A DNA stretch of 64,000 nt from Phocoena phocoena (GCF_963924675.1 NC_089235.1:55019520-55083519), one strand, 5' to 3'. Counted from the first letter of the stretch, positions 22,401-33,645 are shown. The notes: generated by a model from the letters alone, not told the origin. Program-made: numbers and translations.

Positions 22401-23231
22401 TTGTGTTTTCATTGTCATTTGTCTCTAGGTATTTTTTTTCCTGTTTGATTTCTTAAGTGATCTCTTGGTTATTTAGTAATGTTGTGTTTAGCCTCCATGT
22501 GTTTGTGTCTTTTATGTTTTTTCTCCTGTAATTCATTTCTAATCTCATAGCATTGTGATCAGGAAAGATGATTTCCGTTTTCTTAAATTTGCTGAGCCTT
22601 GATTTGTGACCCAAGATATGACCTATCCTGGAGAATGTTCCATGCACACCTGAGAAGAAAGTGTAATCTGCTGTTTTTGGATGGAATGTCCTATAAATAT
22701 CAGTTAAATCTATCGGGATTATTGTGTCATTTACAGCTTCCATTTCCTTATTTATTTTCATTTTGGATGATCTGTCCATTGGTGTAAGTGAGGTTTTCAT
22801 GTCCCCCACTATTATTGTGTTACTGTTGATTTCCTCTTTTACAGCTGTTAGCAGTTGCCTTAAGTATTGAGGTGCTCCTATGTTGGGTGCATATATATTT
22901 ATAATTGTTATATCTTCTTCTAGGATTGATCCCTTGATCATTATGTAGTGTCCTTCCTTGTCTTGTGTAACTTTCTTTATTTTAAAGTCTATTTTATCTG
23001 ATATGAGTATTGCTACTCCAACTTTCTTTTGATTTCCATTTGCATGGAATATATTTTTCCATCCCCTCACTTTCAGTCGTATGTGTCCCTAGGTCTGAAG
23101 TGGGTGTCTTGTAGACAGCATATATATGGGTCTTGCTTTTGTATCCATTCAGCAAGCCTTTGTCTTTTGGTTGGAGCATTTAATCCATTCACATTTAAGG
23201 TAATTATCAATATGTATGTTCCTATGGCCAT
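19438..23231 (-). pseudogene. L1 ORF2 pseudogene (endonuclease / reverse transcriptase)
   Basis: ORF2p normally nicks target DNA and copies L1 RNA at the nick. The frame starts at ATG 23231 and would end at TAG 19438-19440, the length expected for about 1,260 residues. The endonuclease part (23070-22453) shows IYAPNIGAPQY, GDMKTSLTPMDRSS and FPDHNAMRLEMNY. The conserved S-x-I-D-H-I motif reads SRIGHI, so the catalytic Asp is lost. The reverse transcriptase (21702-20873) keeps [24 protein letters not shown] and FADDMIVY. The Cys-rich tail is near 19609-19872 ([10 protein letters not shown]). Several frameshifts and stops break the protein into at least eight open pieces, for example near 21200, 20860, 20510 and 20150. 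Confidence 0.93.
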
Positions 23232-23289
23232 TTTCTTAATTGTTTTGTGTTTGTGTTTGTAGGTCCTTTTCTTCTCTTATGTTTCCCAC

Positions 23290-24417
23290 TTAGAGAAGTT
23301 CCTTTAACATTTGTTGTACAGCTGGTTTGGTGGTGCTGGGTTCTCTTAGTTCTTGCTTGTCTGTAAAGCTTTTGATTTATACATCGAACCTGAATGAGAT
23401 CCTTGCCGGGTAAAGTAATCTTGGTTGTAGGTTCTTCCCTTTCATTACTTTAAGTATATCACACCACTGTCTTCTGGCTTGTAGAGTTTCTGCTGAGAAA
23501 TCAGCTGTTAACCTTATGGGAGGTCCCTTGTATGTTTTTTGTCATTTTTCCCTTGCTGCTTTCAATAATTTTTCTTTGTCTTTAAATTTTGCCAATTTGA
23601 TTACTATGTGTCTCAGTGTGTTTCTCCTTTGGATTATCCTGTATGGGCCTCTCTGTGCTTCCTGGACTTGGGTGGCTATTTCCTTTCCCATGTTAGGGAA
23701 GTTTTTGACTATAATCTCTGCAAGTATTTTCTTGGGCCCTTTTTCTCTCTCTCAACATAATGTGAATGTTGTTGCATTTAATGCTGTCCCAGAGGTCTCT
23801 TAGGCTATCTTCATTTCTTTTCATTCTTTTTTCTTTTTTCTGTTCTGCAGCAGTGAATTCCACCATTCTGTCTTCCAGGTCACTTATCCGTTCTTCTGCC
23901 TCAGTTATTCTGTTATTGATTCCTTGTAGTGTAGTTTTTTTTTTTTTTTTCTGTATGCAGGTCTCTCATTGTTGTGGCCTCTCCCATTGCAGAGCACAGA
24001 CTCTGGACGCTCAGGCTCAGTGGCCATGGCTCACGGGCCCAGCCACTCCGCGGCATGTGGGATCTTCCCAGACCGGGACACGAACTCATGTCTCCTGCAT
24101 CAGCAGGTGGACTCTCAACCACTGTGCCACCAGGGAAGCCCTGTAGTGTAGTTTTAATTTCAGTTATTGTATTGTTCATCTCTGTTTGTTTGTTCTTTAA
24201 TTGCTTGTTTGTTCTTCAATTCTTCTTGGTCTTTGTTAAACATTTCTTGCACCTTCTTGATCTTTTCCTCCATTCTTTTTCCAAGGTCCTGGATCATCTT
24301 CACTATCATTATTCTGAATTCTTTTTCTGGAAAGTTGCCTATCTCCACTTCATTTAGTTGTTTTTCTGGGGTTTTATCTTGTTCCTTCATCTGGTACATA
24401 GCCCTCTGGCTTTTCAT
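23290..24417 (-). pseudogene. L1 ORF1 pseudogene split by a SINE
   Basis: Starts at ATG 24417 (MKSQRAMYQMKEQDKTPEK, then GNFPEKEFRIMIVKMIQDLG) and would stop at TAA 23290-23292. Without the SINE at 23939-24141 and its duplication it would be about 303 codons, the usual ORF1p size. The SINE enters just after the NTITEI part of the coiled coil and destroys the frame. The product would be the L1 RNA-binding trimer. The spacing of 58 bp to ORF2 is normal for L1. Confidence 0.9.
23925..24155 (-). mobile_element. CHR SINE inside L1 ORF1, 14-bp target duplication
   Basis: Reverse-oriented CHR SINE: T run (23935-23950), body, and reversed head CCACCAGGGAAGCCC at its right end. TGTAGTGTAGTTTT flanks it perfectly (23925-23938 and 24142-24155). 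It is the youngest layer of the nested stack. The 127-codon frame running through it is an artefact. Confidence 0.96.
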
Positions 24418-24511
24418 CTTGTCTGTCTTTCTGTGAATGTGGTTTTTGTTCCACAGGCTGCAGGATTGTAGTTCTCCTTGCTTCTGCTGTCTGGTGGATG
24501 AGACTTCCATC

Positions 24512-25086
24512 ACTCTTTTTGAATTATGGTTTTCTCAGGGTATATACCCATTAGTGGGATTGCTGGGTCATATGATAGTTCTATTTTTAGTTTTTTAAGG
24601 AACCTCTATACTGTTCTCCATAGTGGTTGTATCAATTTACATTCCCACCCACAGTGCAAAGGGTTCCCTTTTCTCCACACCCTCTCCAGAATTTATTGTT
24701 TGTAGATTTTTTGATGATGGCCATTCTGACTGGTGTGAGGTGATACCTCATTGTAGTTTTGATTTGCATTTCTCTAATGATTAGTGATACTGAGCATCTT
24801 TTCTTGGGTTGTTGGTAATCCCTTTGTCTTCTTTGGAGAAATGTCTATGTAGGTCTTCTGCCCATTTTTGGATTGGGTTGTTTGTTTTTTTTTGATATTG
24901 TGCTGTATGAGCTGCTTGTATATTTTGCAGATCAATCCCTTGTCAATTGCTCCATTTGCCAATATTTTCTCCCATTCTGAGGGTTGTCTTATCATCTAGT
25001 TTATGGTTTCCTTTGCTGTGCAAAAGCTTTAAAGTTTCATTAGGGTCCCATTTGTGTATTTTTTATTTTATTTCCATTATTCTAGG
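24512..25086 (-). mobile_element. Outer L1, 5' segment, inverted
   Basis: Continues the outer L1 from the same point where it stopped at 19187: GAATTATGGTTTTCTCAGGG, GGGATTGCTGGGTCATATG, CATTCCCACCCACAGTGC, through GCAAAAGCTTTAAAGTTTC (compare 20199). It ends at TTCCATTATTCTAGG, where the L1 is 5'-truncated within ORF2. The right target duplication AGTGATTCTTCTT follows. Confidence 0.92.
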
Positions 25087-25099
25087 AGTGATTCTTCTT
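25087..25099 (+). repeat. Right target-site duplication of outer L1
   Basis: AGTGATTCTTCTT, identical to 18555-18567. Confidence 0.85.
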
Positions 25100-25500
25100 A
25101 TCCTTACATCAGAACATCTCCACCAAGATAGCTTATCAAAGGAGCAGTGGGAGAGGGGGCTTTCCTGGTTTCCCTGGTAACTGATGAGCCAACCTGACCT
25201 CCATAACCCAATAACTGGTAACCTCCCTCCCCCCCGCAGCAAAGACTGTTGCCATGTCCTGCCTGCTCTGTCTGCCACACATGGTGGGGTGTTGCTCCAG
25301 GACCTTGCTTCAGACACGTAATATCCCCCATCCATTAAACCATTGATGTTTCTGTAACTGACTGGGATCTTTCTTCAGTCTTGAAGCTGGGCAAGTACAA
25401 GGCTTGTAGGCCTGCAGGGTGCAGACCAACCCTTTTTCTGTTCCTTCTCGTTCCCACTTTCCTATGAATATAAGGTAGAAGATCCTACCCAAGTGGGTCT
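25100..25500 (+). mobile_element. Right part of the LTR-like element split by L1
   Basis: GC-richer sequence with GGGCTTTCCTGGTTTCCC (25158), CCTCCCCCCCGCAGC (25225) and CATTAAACCATTGATG (25335, an ATTAAA-type poly(A) signal) followed by TAACTGACTGGGATC and TTTCTTCAGTCTTGAAG, a layout like the R/U5 end of an LTR. It is continuous with 18420-18567 once the L1 stack is removed. Family not recognised. Confidence 0.5.
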
Positions 25501-26615
25501 ACCTATTTTCAATTTCTTTCATGTCATCAGTGCCAGCTGTAGTTTATAGGAATTTCATTTGTGGTATAAATGAATTAATAAGAAAAGGAAAACACAAAAA
25601 TAAATATAGGTTTATTAGCATCCCAAGATTTCAATTAATAATATTGTTGAGCTTTAAATATGGTGATTAAGCAGGATTTTTTTTTCTTTCACAGCTTTTA
25701 AGCTCCTGGTTTGGAGCATTAGATTTTGAATTCAGGGGCACAAAATATTACTGAGTATGTTGCTTAAAATAAAGAAACCTGAAAGCCACTCAGAGCATCC
25801 AATCCAGAGGCCTGTGGCCTGTGGAACACAATTTTATTTGTTTATTTAGTTAGTTAGTTATTTTTGGAACACAATTTTAGAAACACTGACCTTGAAAATA
25901 AGGAAGAGATTGTTTCAAGTACCAGGAACTTATGGCTCTCAGGTAACTTAAAAAACAAAACAGACAAAAATGACCTGACTTATGCAAGCTGTGGGCTTTT
26001 ATTTTCCTTATGAAGCCAAATATTCACATCAGAAAGAGGTGAAGTAGTTTCTTCAGCCTGACTAATTGAAATGTTTTGAATCAAAACTTGTATGAATTGT
26101 TATTAAGCCCTTTCCAGTGTATTTAAAGATGTTCTCTCTAGTTTAGTTCTTTTTCAACAATCAAACTTCCAACATAAAATGACCGGGGTTAGGAAAGAAA
26201 AATTCTGAAACAGAGATGTATAGGAAAATCTTGGCCTTCATTCAGAAATTTGACCACTGTTTACCTGTTAAGTGTTGGCTCATACAAGTGATTTAAAAGT
26301 GGATCCTGTATCTACTAAGTCTCTTGAACCTGGGCCTCTGCCTCAGATCACATGCACAGATAAATAGAAATCACCATACATATCACATATATGTAACTAT
26401 AAAATCATTCTGTGTGTGAAGAAACACATAAATAGAGGTCATTTTGGAGACTAATAATTCCATAAATTTGACTCCTAAAATGGAAGCCAGAACCACAGAC
26501 TCAATTACAATTAAAGTCCTCCTAAATATATGTACACAACTTATTTTATATTACAAATCCTGTATTTTATAAATGTTCATTACTTCCACATTAACTTGAA
26601 ATGCCCCACCTATTG
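25501..26615. other. AT-rich DNA, no feature recognised
   Basis: Unique-looking AT-rich DNA with a TTTATTTAGTTAGTTAGTTA run near 25840. No gene was recognised. Confidence 0.5.
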
Positions 26616-26690
26616 TAAAAAAATATATATATATATATACATGAATTATACATATTTATTTATATATATACAATTGCATATATAGTACTT
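26616..26690. repeat. (AT)n-rich tract
   Basis: A run of AT repeats (26617-26639) followed by degenerate TATATA segments to about 26690. Confidence 0.85.
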
Positions 26691-26831
26691 TATGCAAATT
26701 TCATAAATACCTCAATATTATCACACATATTACAGTAGTCCTATATGCAATATGTAACAATACATTATATAAATTATTTAAATATTACAATACTACCATA
26801 AGTATATGTGTCTGTGTGTGAAAAATATTTC

Positions 26832-27120
26832 ATTTAGAACTTATTTAGGTACAAGTGACAGAAAATTTAAATTAAATTGCCTTAAACAAAGTAAAGAAAT
26901 TTTATTGACTCACATAAATGGAGAGCTAGTACTATAGTTAGATTCAAGCACAGCTGTATTAGGTGTTGAAACAAGTGAAAAAAGATTTGGATCCACTATA
27001 TCTGTTGACTTGGATTTCTTTACCTCAGTGTATTTATTTTTGGGACAGTGTGGAGGTTTGACAGGTGTTGATGCTGTCTTTAGTATCCTAGATTCAAGCC
27101 TAGCAAGAGTTATTACCACT
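26832..27120. mobile_element. Possible old interspersed repeat, unclassified
   Basis: GGTACAAGTGACAGAAAATT, then TTAAACAAAGTAAAGAAATT and TTATTGACTCACATAAATGG, resembles a common decayed mammalian repeat with a CTTAAGCAAAAAAGGAATTT-like core. I cannot assign a family with confidence. Confidence 0.35.
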
Positions 27121-27609
27121 GGCTATTCTAGCATTGTGTGTGGGTCCGAATTTCTTAGGTAGTTTGGCTTGGTTCATGAACTTAACCTTGATTCCGCACT
27201 GAGGACAGAGGAATGTCATTATTAAGATGGATTTTTAAAAAAACTGCCTTCTAAGTTAATAATAGCCCAGGATTTTCAAGGATGATTCCTAGATTTTTGG
27301 CAAGTTTAACTTAATGAATGTCTTTTTGCATATATAGAAACTTCAAAATAGAAAAAAAGTTCAGGAGCGTTACCATAATTTCTATTATAGACACTTTTAG
27401 TTTAAGGGATTTGATAGTATCAAGTAGATATATTGAGTAAAATGTTGGCTAAATGGATCTGGAGTACTATAGAAATTTATAGGCTGAAAATATAAATTTA
27501 AGAATCATCAGCATAAATGTTATTTAAAGTTGGGATTAAAACTGTAGGGCCTGAATGTTTAGAAGAATGTTGGAGAAGGACTAGCCAAAGAAGGCAAAAG
27601 AACAAAGAC
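27121..27609. other. AT-rich DNA, no feature recognised
   Basis: No repeat or gene recognised. Confidence 0.5.
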
Positions 27610-27960
27610 AGAGGAAAGTAATTCCAAGGGTGCTGTTGTCCAACTGTGTTCTCCCCATCTGAGCACATGGTGGGAATCACTGCCTAACCCCTGCTGTTGA
27701 GTGTGGCTGTGTGACTGGCTCTGCCAATGCAGTCTTCTGGCCGTTTGTGAACTATAGCATCAGATTGACATATGGAGCTTTTCAAGATTCTCTCACACTT
27801 TCTTTCCTTCTCCACAGCAAATAGCAACTTCATGATGGTGGCTGCTCTGGCAGGACTCATAAGTAATTCCAGTGATCACAGTTTCTCTGCTAACCTGTAA
27901 TTTGAATAAGGAATAAATGTGTATTGATGTTTATAACTATGTAAGCCAGCCTATTCTGGC
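27610..27960 (+). mobile_element. Possible old LTR (MLT1/ERVL-like), plus strand
   Basis: GTGTGACTGGCTCTGCCAAT, a CTTCTCCACAGCAAATAGC block, GATGGTGGCTGCTCTGGC and GGAATAAATGTGTATTGATG occur in the order seen in several decayed mammalian LTRs. The AATAAA near 27912 would be the poly(A) signal. Class assignment is tentative. Confidence 0.45.
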
Positions 27961-28905
27961 TGAAACATGTGCCTCAGCTACAAATGGAAACATGTGTTCA
28001 AAGGAGCATGTGAAAAAGTCTGTAAAAGCAAATTGAAAATCAAAACATATCCATAGGTTTATTTGTGGAAAGAGAAATGTTGGTAATTATCTATATAGAT
28101 ATTGAATTAACCTAAGAGAGATGTAATTATTTTTTATTGTTTTTTTGTTTGTTTAATACTCTGGGAGTTTGTTAATAATTGTGGGAGTATTAGACAAAAA
28201 CATTACTAATAGCAAGCAATCTGCAACTTTACATTTATTACTTATGTTGTGATCAATAAGGAAATTGCTTCTCACATGGATAACATCAAGTTAAATAATC
28301 ATGACAAACCTTTTACCAACACTACTTTGACAGAACATTGCTCTGCAATTAGCCTAAAAGGCCACTGGATGTCAGTATTATGTCATGCCTATTGATTATT
28401 TACTCGTTTTGATTATTAATTTCCTGTGGATATTTCATAATTTAAAAATCTATCTTCTTGAAGAAAAACTTCAAAAAGAGTCATATTACATTAACAATTA
28501 TTTATGTTTAGGCAATCCAGCATTTAAGGTACACTTACATACCAAGGTTTTTTGTTTTGTTTTCTTTTACTATGATACTGAATTTTAAAGGTTTATTTTG
28601 AAAATAAACAGGGCAGTTATTTTTTGCTTTGTTTAAATGCCTATTTCAGTTTTCTCACGTTACCATTGGAGTCAGCAAAAATGTTTCCAAAATTTAAACA
28701 AAATCTATGTTTTCTTTTTATTTATCTGTTACAATTACTGAATTAAGATTATACTAAAATAGGTAAACTAATTACTGAGTATAATTTGACACTTCAAAAT
28801 TATTGAAAAATAGTGGTACTGACCTTAAAATATTTATTATTTTGTTTCATGAAAGAGCCTGTAGATTTTTATGAATTTATCTCAGTATGAGTTTTTAAAT
28901 ATGAG
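27961..28905. other. AT-rich DNA, no feature recognised
   Basis: Low-GC unique-looking DNA. No gene or repeat recognised. Confidence 0.5.
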
Positions 28906-28909
28906 GCAA

Positions 28910-29012
28910 ACATTTTCATTTTATAGATGAAAAAATTGAGCATTATATTGGCTAAATGATTTAGACCAGGCCAGATAGCTAGAATATGGAGGAGATAGGT
29001 TTTGAAGTTAAG
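28910..29012 (-). mobile_element. MIR fragment
   Basis: TTTCATTTTATAGATGAAAA followed by ATTGAGCATTATATTGGC, GATAGCTAGAATATGG and GGTTTTGAAGTTAAGG follows the MIR SINE pattern (CATTTTACAGATGAGGAAAC ... CACAGCTAG), an ancient mammalian tRNA-derived repeat, here in the complementary orientation. Confidence 0.65.
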
Positions 29013-29559
29013 GTTAAAACTAAGAAAAAACATTTCATAAATATGCTGTAGTCAGAAATTTATGAGATTCTTATTCAACTTATGTCCCTAGACATAAGCC
29101 TCCTGAAGCCTAAAATGTAATGTAATTTTTATAATTTGGAAATTTAAATAAGAATATATTTTACTTAAAAATTAATGTGGCATATCTCTTTGTGCAATGA
29201 GTTTGCCGAAATCAAGTTTAATGACACAGTCATCCAAAAGACTGCCCTCACTTTAGACACCATTTGCAATTTCAGGGGTCCCCAGGGTCACCCTCATTTC
29301 ATACTGATGGCCTACAAATTTGGGGGTTCCCACAATTACACAGACATTCCATAATTTTCTGGAAATGTACACAGACTCACTGCAAGTGCCATACTCACAA
29401 CTGTACTATAGCAAAAAGATAAAATAATAACCAGCCAAAAGAAAAGGCTTATAAGCACACTCTGGAAAGGTTCTACATGTGAGGCTTCCATCATCCTCAG
29501 GGAAGCATTCCCTCCTGGTACTGATGTATGGTAATACTCAGAGGATATAGCCAACCAGA
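29013..29559. other. No clear feature
   Basis: Includes a moderately GC-rich patch (29230-29330, GGGGTCCCCAGGGTCACCC) and an antisense frame of 72 codons without recognisable domain. It may be the distal part of the LTR-like block to the right. Confidence 0.4.
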
Positions 29560-29856
29560 GGAATTCAACTGAGCTTCGGTGTCCAGAGTTTTTATTGTTT
29601 CATTATATTGGCATGATTGAATGAAACACTTCCCGTGTGACTAGATATCCAGCTGGACGTCCAGCTGATATCATGGGGCTCAAAGAGCCCTGTAATCATC
29701 TGATTAGTCTTTCTGGCATGTCAGCACTATCCTGGGTCATCTTGTTAGAATAAAATATATAGGGCCCCAGCATGAGTCACCTCATTAGCATAATGAAGGG
29801 CTTAGCATGAATAACAAAGGCACTCTTATCATGGGGAAATTCCAAAGATTTAGAGG
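29560..29856 (-). mobile_element. Possible ERVL-type LTR, inverted
   Basis: GAGTTTTTATTGTTTCATTA, TTGGCATGATTGAATGAAAC, GATTAGTCTTTCTGGC and GCATGAGTCACCTCATTAGC follow a pattern known from ancient ERVL-related LTRs read backwards. Tentative. Confidence 0.45.
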
Positions 29857-29857
29857 T

Positions 29858-30300
29858 ATATTAGTCAGGGTTCTCCAGGGAAACAGAATAAGATGCCTCT
29901 CTAAATAAATATGTAGGTAGGTAGATAGATTTAATTATTTTTTTAATTTTAAGGATTTGGCTCATGCAATTGTGGAGCCTTGGCAAGTCCAAAATTTATA
30001 GAGTAGGACATCAAGCTGGAGACCCAGGAAGGACTTACAGTTTGAGTGCAAAGACAGTCTGCTAGAAGAATTCCCTTTTCTTCCAGAAGTGTCAACTTTT
30101 CTTCTGTTTAAGCCTTCAACTAATTAAATGAGACCTATCTACATTATATAGAGTAATCTGTTTTATTCAAAATCCCCCAAGTTAAATGGTAATCTCATCC
30201 AAAAAACACTTTCACAAAAACACCCAGAGTAATGTTTGACCAAATATCTGGGCACTATAGCTCAGCCAAGTTGACATATAAAATCAGTCATCACAAGAGG
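29858..30300 (-). mobile_element. Old mammalian repeat (LTR-like or L1M), inverted
   Basis: ATTAGTCAGGGTTCTCCAGG, AAGCTGGAGACCCAGGAAGG, CCAAATATCTGGGCACTATA and CCAAGTTGACATATAAAATC are hallmark blocks of a common eutherian repeat. The order and strand are clear; whether it belongs to an ERVL-type LTR or an L1M 3' region I could not settle. A short TAGG/TAGA run lies near 29912. Confidence 0.6.
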
Positions 30301-31685
30301 TTACTTCCCTGGAACCAGAGACAGAAGCTAACCAAATTCTTTGTTACCCACTTTCTTTTTGAATGATAAAATTGATATAGTGCTCAGTTGTTCACTTTTT
30401 GTTCTCCTAAAGATTTTAAGCACAATATTAATGAGATACTGTGCTTCTTTTTTTTTTTTTCCCTAATCCATTCCCCTTGCTGGGCACATATCCAAGATAA
30501 CAAAGCACAGCAACACCTATTCATGTGATTCAATTCAGAGGAACAGACAGAAACAGAAACTGGCAGTGTGCTGTGAGAGCTCCAAAGAAGAGCTGCTACT
30601 CTTTCTCTCTCTCAACTCCTATTCCAAACCATCTAAGATTGTAATATGTTGGAACAAAATAATTGACAACTCCAGGTGTAGACTGAGGAGAAAATACAGG
30701 ACCCTGGAGTGGTAAGGTGATAGGTTAAGGAGAAGACGTTGCTCTGGGGAGTAAAATTGAAAGACATGGTCCAATGTCAGGGTTTATTTCCTCAAAAGAA
30801 AGTGGATTTTAAGAATTGGTCCCAGATTCTATATATAAATATCCAGGTAACCATGGCTAATGAGAAGCTGTGGAAGTGCTGAAAATCCAAAGGAACTACT
30901 CTTTCATTCCATCTCTCTTCAGACTTTCAATGGTGTCTCAAAGTTGTTTAATAATTGGTTGTATATCTCCTCTCTTTAACAAGTAACAGCCTAATATGAC
31001 ATTTACATCTATTAGTTTATTTTGATATTTAAATTGTGGAAAAACTAGCCTTGGAGTGAATCAGAACTAACCAGTAAGTCAGTCAAAGTGATGAATTGGC
31101 TGGGCCATGGCCAAATGTTCTTTGTATGTGTAGAGCAAGACACAGGTATGTTTCTAAATTTTGTCATCATACTATTCCAAGGCATTGGATGTGAATAGAA
31201 GTCATTTGAGAAAAATGAAACTCAAAACGTTAGCAAAATACTTGCTATTTCTCACACTTCTATTTAAATAATAGGCATTTTTCTGACAGTTTTCTTTTAT
31301 ACTAGGAAGATATCACTTATACTTTAAACAAGGTAGAAGTCTGTTCATTTTAGACATCTTTTTAAATCAGTAAGTTTAACACATGACTTATACAATTACC
31401 AGTGTCATTTAAGGCATAAAATAAATCAAGCAATTTAGTAATCATACTATCAAAGTAGTCAAAGAGCAGTGGAGAATGATGTTTGGGGACTAACCACCCA
31501 AAATTGAAAGAGGTGTTTATAGTGCTTTGTGATTCTAGATGGTCTGTGCATTTGTTCTACTACTTTTTTTCACTGTTTTAATCTTTCCTCCTTGTTTTTA
31601 TTTTCTAAGGGTTCAGTCACAAGCATCAAAAACAGATTTTAATGTTTTTGGCCAGTGGGGTGGCCTTGAACAGCTTTATAAAATT
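30301..31685. other. AT-rich DNA, no feature recognised
   Basis: Unique-looking DNA with a 13-T run near 30450. No coding frame of note apart from one extending into the SINE at 31692. Confidence 0.5.
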
Positions 31686-31691
31686 TCCATT

Positions 31692-31896
31692 GGGGCTTCG
31701 CTGGTGGCGCAGTGGTTGAGAGTCTGCCTGCCAATGCAGAGGACACGGGTTCGTGCCCCAGTCCGGGAAGAACCCACATGCTGTGGAGCGGCTAGGCCCA
31801 TGAGCCATGGCCGCTGAGCCCATGCGTCCGGAGCCTGTGCTCCACAACGGGAGAGGCCACAACAGTGAGAGGCCCGCATACTGCCAAAAAAAAAAA
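31692..31896 (+). mobile_element. CHR SINE, plus strand
   Basis: Head GGGGCTTCGCTGGTGGCGCA with A box GGCGCAGTGGTTGAGAG and B box GGTTCGTGCCC, the internal RNA polymerase III promoter elements of tRNA-derived SINEs; then the CCGCTGAGCC/GGAGAGGCCACAACAGTGAG body and an 11-A tail. The flanks AAAATTTCCATT (31680) and AAAAATTGCCATT (31893) form an imperfect target duplication. Confidence 0.95.
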
Positions 31897-33285
31897 TTGC
31901 CATTTGTAGATACTGCAGATCTCTTCTGTCATACAGAGGCTACCACTTTTAAAACTACATTTCTAAAACTATCTTGCAAGTTTGAGGATATGATATAGAT
32001 TCCTCTTCTCAAGATTTTGATTTAGAGCCAAATTACATGGAGAGAGACAGAGAGGGTACAGTACATGCATTGTACTGTACAGTCATAGCCAAGTGCATGG
32101 TTCTAGAACTAGTGACTGTTGCAATTCCTTTCCTGGCTTCTTGATTCTGAGACTTGTGTGTTTGGGGTGGCTGTACAGATCCTGGCAGATTGTGAAGTAC
32201 TGTATTCAGGAGAGACCCAGGTCACTTCTGTTATTCTATCCATCCTGTACCCAGATAAAAGGTGGGGGGAGGGGTATTAGTAAGAAAAGAAGAGAGAACA
32301 GATATGTGGAGGCATTAGCAGTCTCTTTACTAATTTATTTATAACAACTACTCACACGTACACACACAGATGGGTAGATTTATATATTAGAAGAAAGGAA
32401 ACACCTCAGCAGTTTCCATGAACCAAATCTACACACCACAAAGAATAACAGCATATCACATAAGACAGTTAAGTCTTCCTCTGGTTTTTAATGTAGGCTA
32501 CTCTCTTAATGATCCTCTAGGTTCATTATTTTCTGCTATGCTAAATAAGCAAATAATCCTTTCTGTTCCCTATTTAAATATGTAGTAGTATAATATTAAT
32601 TTGCTTACAAGAAAAACAACACAAATTTCTGGAGTGACTATGACTTTGACTAAGCAAATGTTAAATATAATTACTATTCCATAACTTAAATTGACTCAAC
32701 ATATATTTAATAACATTTTTTTCCATTTTTTCTTCTATTTTTTAAAATATCTCTACTAAATGAAATTATAGTCCTTTCTAACAGTTAAATTCTATTCTAA
32801 AATATCCTCAATTCCCAAAAGGGAAATCAAGATATATTCATCTAACTCTAAAGGGGTTATTACTTCAATTGTAAACAATGAAATTGGATTATTTAACTAG
32901 AAAGTTGAGACCAAAATAGAATTCAACATTATCCTAATACATTAAATTTGGCTTGAAAAGTAAAATTTGGCTTGGAAACAGAAATTAGAGCTTCAGTAAA
33001 ATACACAAATATACCATGCCTAAGTGCATAATATAAATAGCAAGATTCAAATGTTGTCAAATTATTGAGAATTACTATTTAAATGACATTGTAGTAACAC
33101 TCATAGAAAATAGTTATGAGACCTTGTTTTTACTTAAAGATCTCACAGTTTTAACTTAGGTATATGAGCAGTTGAAAGAAAGTGTAATAATTAAAGCAAT
33201 AAATAAAAGGATCTACCATGAGCTAGTACATGAATGTCTTATTGTTGTAAAGATAAAATCTGTAGAGTAGAAAAGAACACTTATG
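31897..33285. other. AT-rich DNA, no family recognised
   Basis: Mostly unique. It contains a perfect 9-bp inverted repeat at 32056-32080 and short CA runs near 32355. No gene recognised. Confidence 0.5.
32056..32080. repeat. Perfect 9-bp inverted repeat (hairpin)
   Basis: GTACAGTAC, a 7-base loop ATGCATT, then GTACTGTAC. Short and with low pairing energy; probably chance. Confidence 0.8.
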
Positions 33286-33645
33286 GTCTGGCCACTAGTT
33301 TCCCAGCCTCTTCTCTCACTGCTCTTCATGTTCTGTACACTGTGTGTTCTGATCTAAATGTGATTCCTGAAACAGATCAGAACGTTCACTAGTAGTACTT
33401 GCTTTTTCTGCTTAGAATAAACTCCAGCCCTTTCAACCACCTGATTAACTCATGCTGTCTTTGAAGACTCAGCTATGTTTGAAAATCCTTTTGGAGTCCT
33501 TCCCAGCAAAGATTTTAGATTTTTCTCTGAGTTCCTCATGGTCAGGAGTTAGGGGCATCTTCTCTCTTTGCCTCATGGCTGGTGACTTCTTCTATCATAG
33601 CATTTGCATGACATTCTAATCTTTGGCTTACATTTATTAAATGTG
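33286..33645 (+). mobile_element. L2 fragment, plus strand
   Basis: CCAGCCTCTTCTCTCACTGC, GCTTTTTCTGCTTAGAATA, CAACCACCTGATTAACTC, GAAGACTCAGCTATGTTTG and GGAGTCCTTCCCAGCAAAG follow the sense L2 pattern (an old L2 ORF2 end to 3'UTR). Decayed. Confidence 0.7.

Larger units (their letters stand above)
19188..24511 (-). mobile_element. Inner L1, nearly full length, inverted
   Basis: About 5.3 kb of L1 on the minus strand, including a 0.2 kb SINE. Order from the right is a short 5'UTR stub (24418-24511), ORF1 (24417-23290), a 58-bp spacer, ORF2 (23231-19438) and 3'UTR (19437-19188). Its 3'UTR subtype (CTTATTAGTCATCAATTTTA) differs from that of the outer L1. ACTCTTTTT at 19179-19187 and 24512-24520 is the likely target duplication. 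The 5'UTR promoter is almost wholly missing and both ORFs are broken, so it cannot move on its own. Confidence 0.92.

Noticed and set aside
21196..23070. Long open frames with reverse-transcriptase and endonuclease motifs as a possible host gene or new RT system
   Set aside because: They are consecutive broken pieces of one L1 ORF2, in L1 order, with L1 ORF1 upstream and an L1 3'UTR downstream.
31692..31780. Possible tRNA gene
   Set aside because: The A and B boxes belong to the tRNA-derived head of a SINE; the full cloverleaf is not maintained and an A tail follows.
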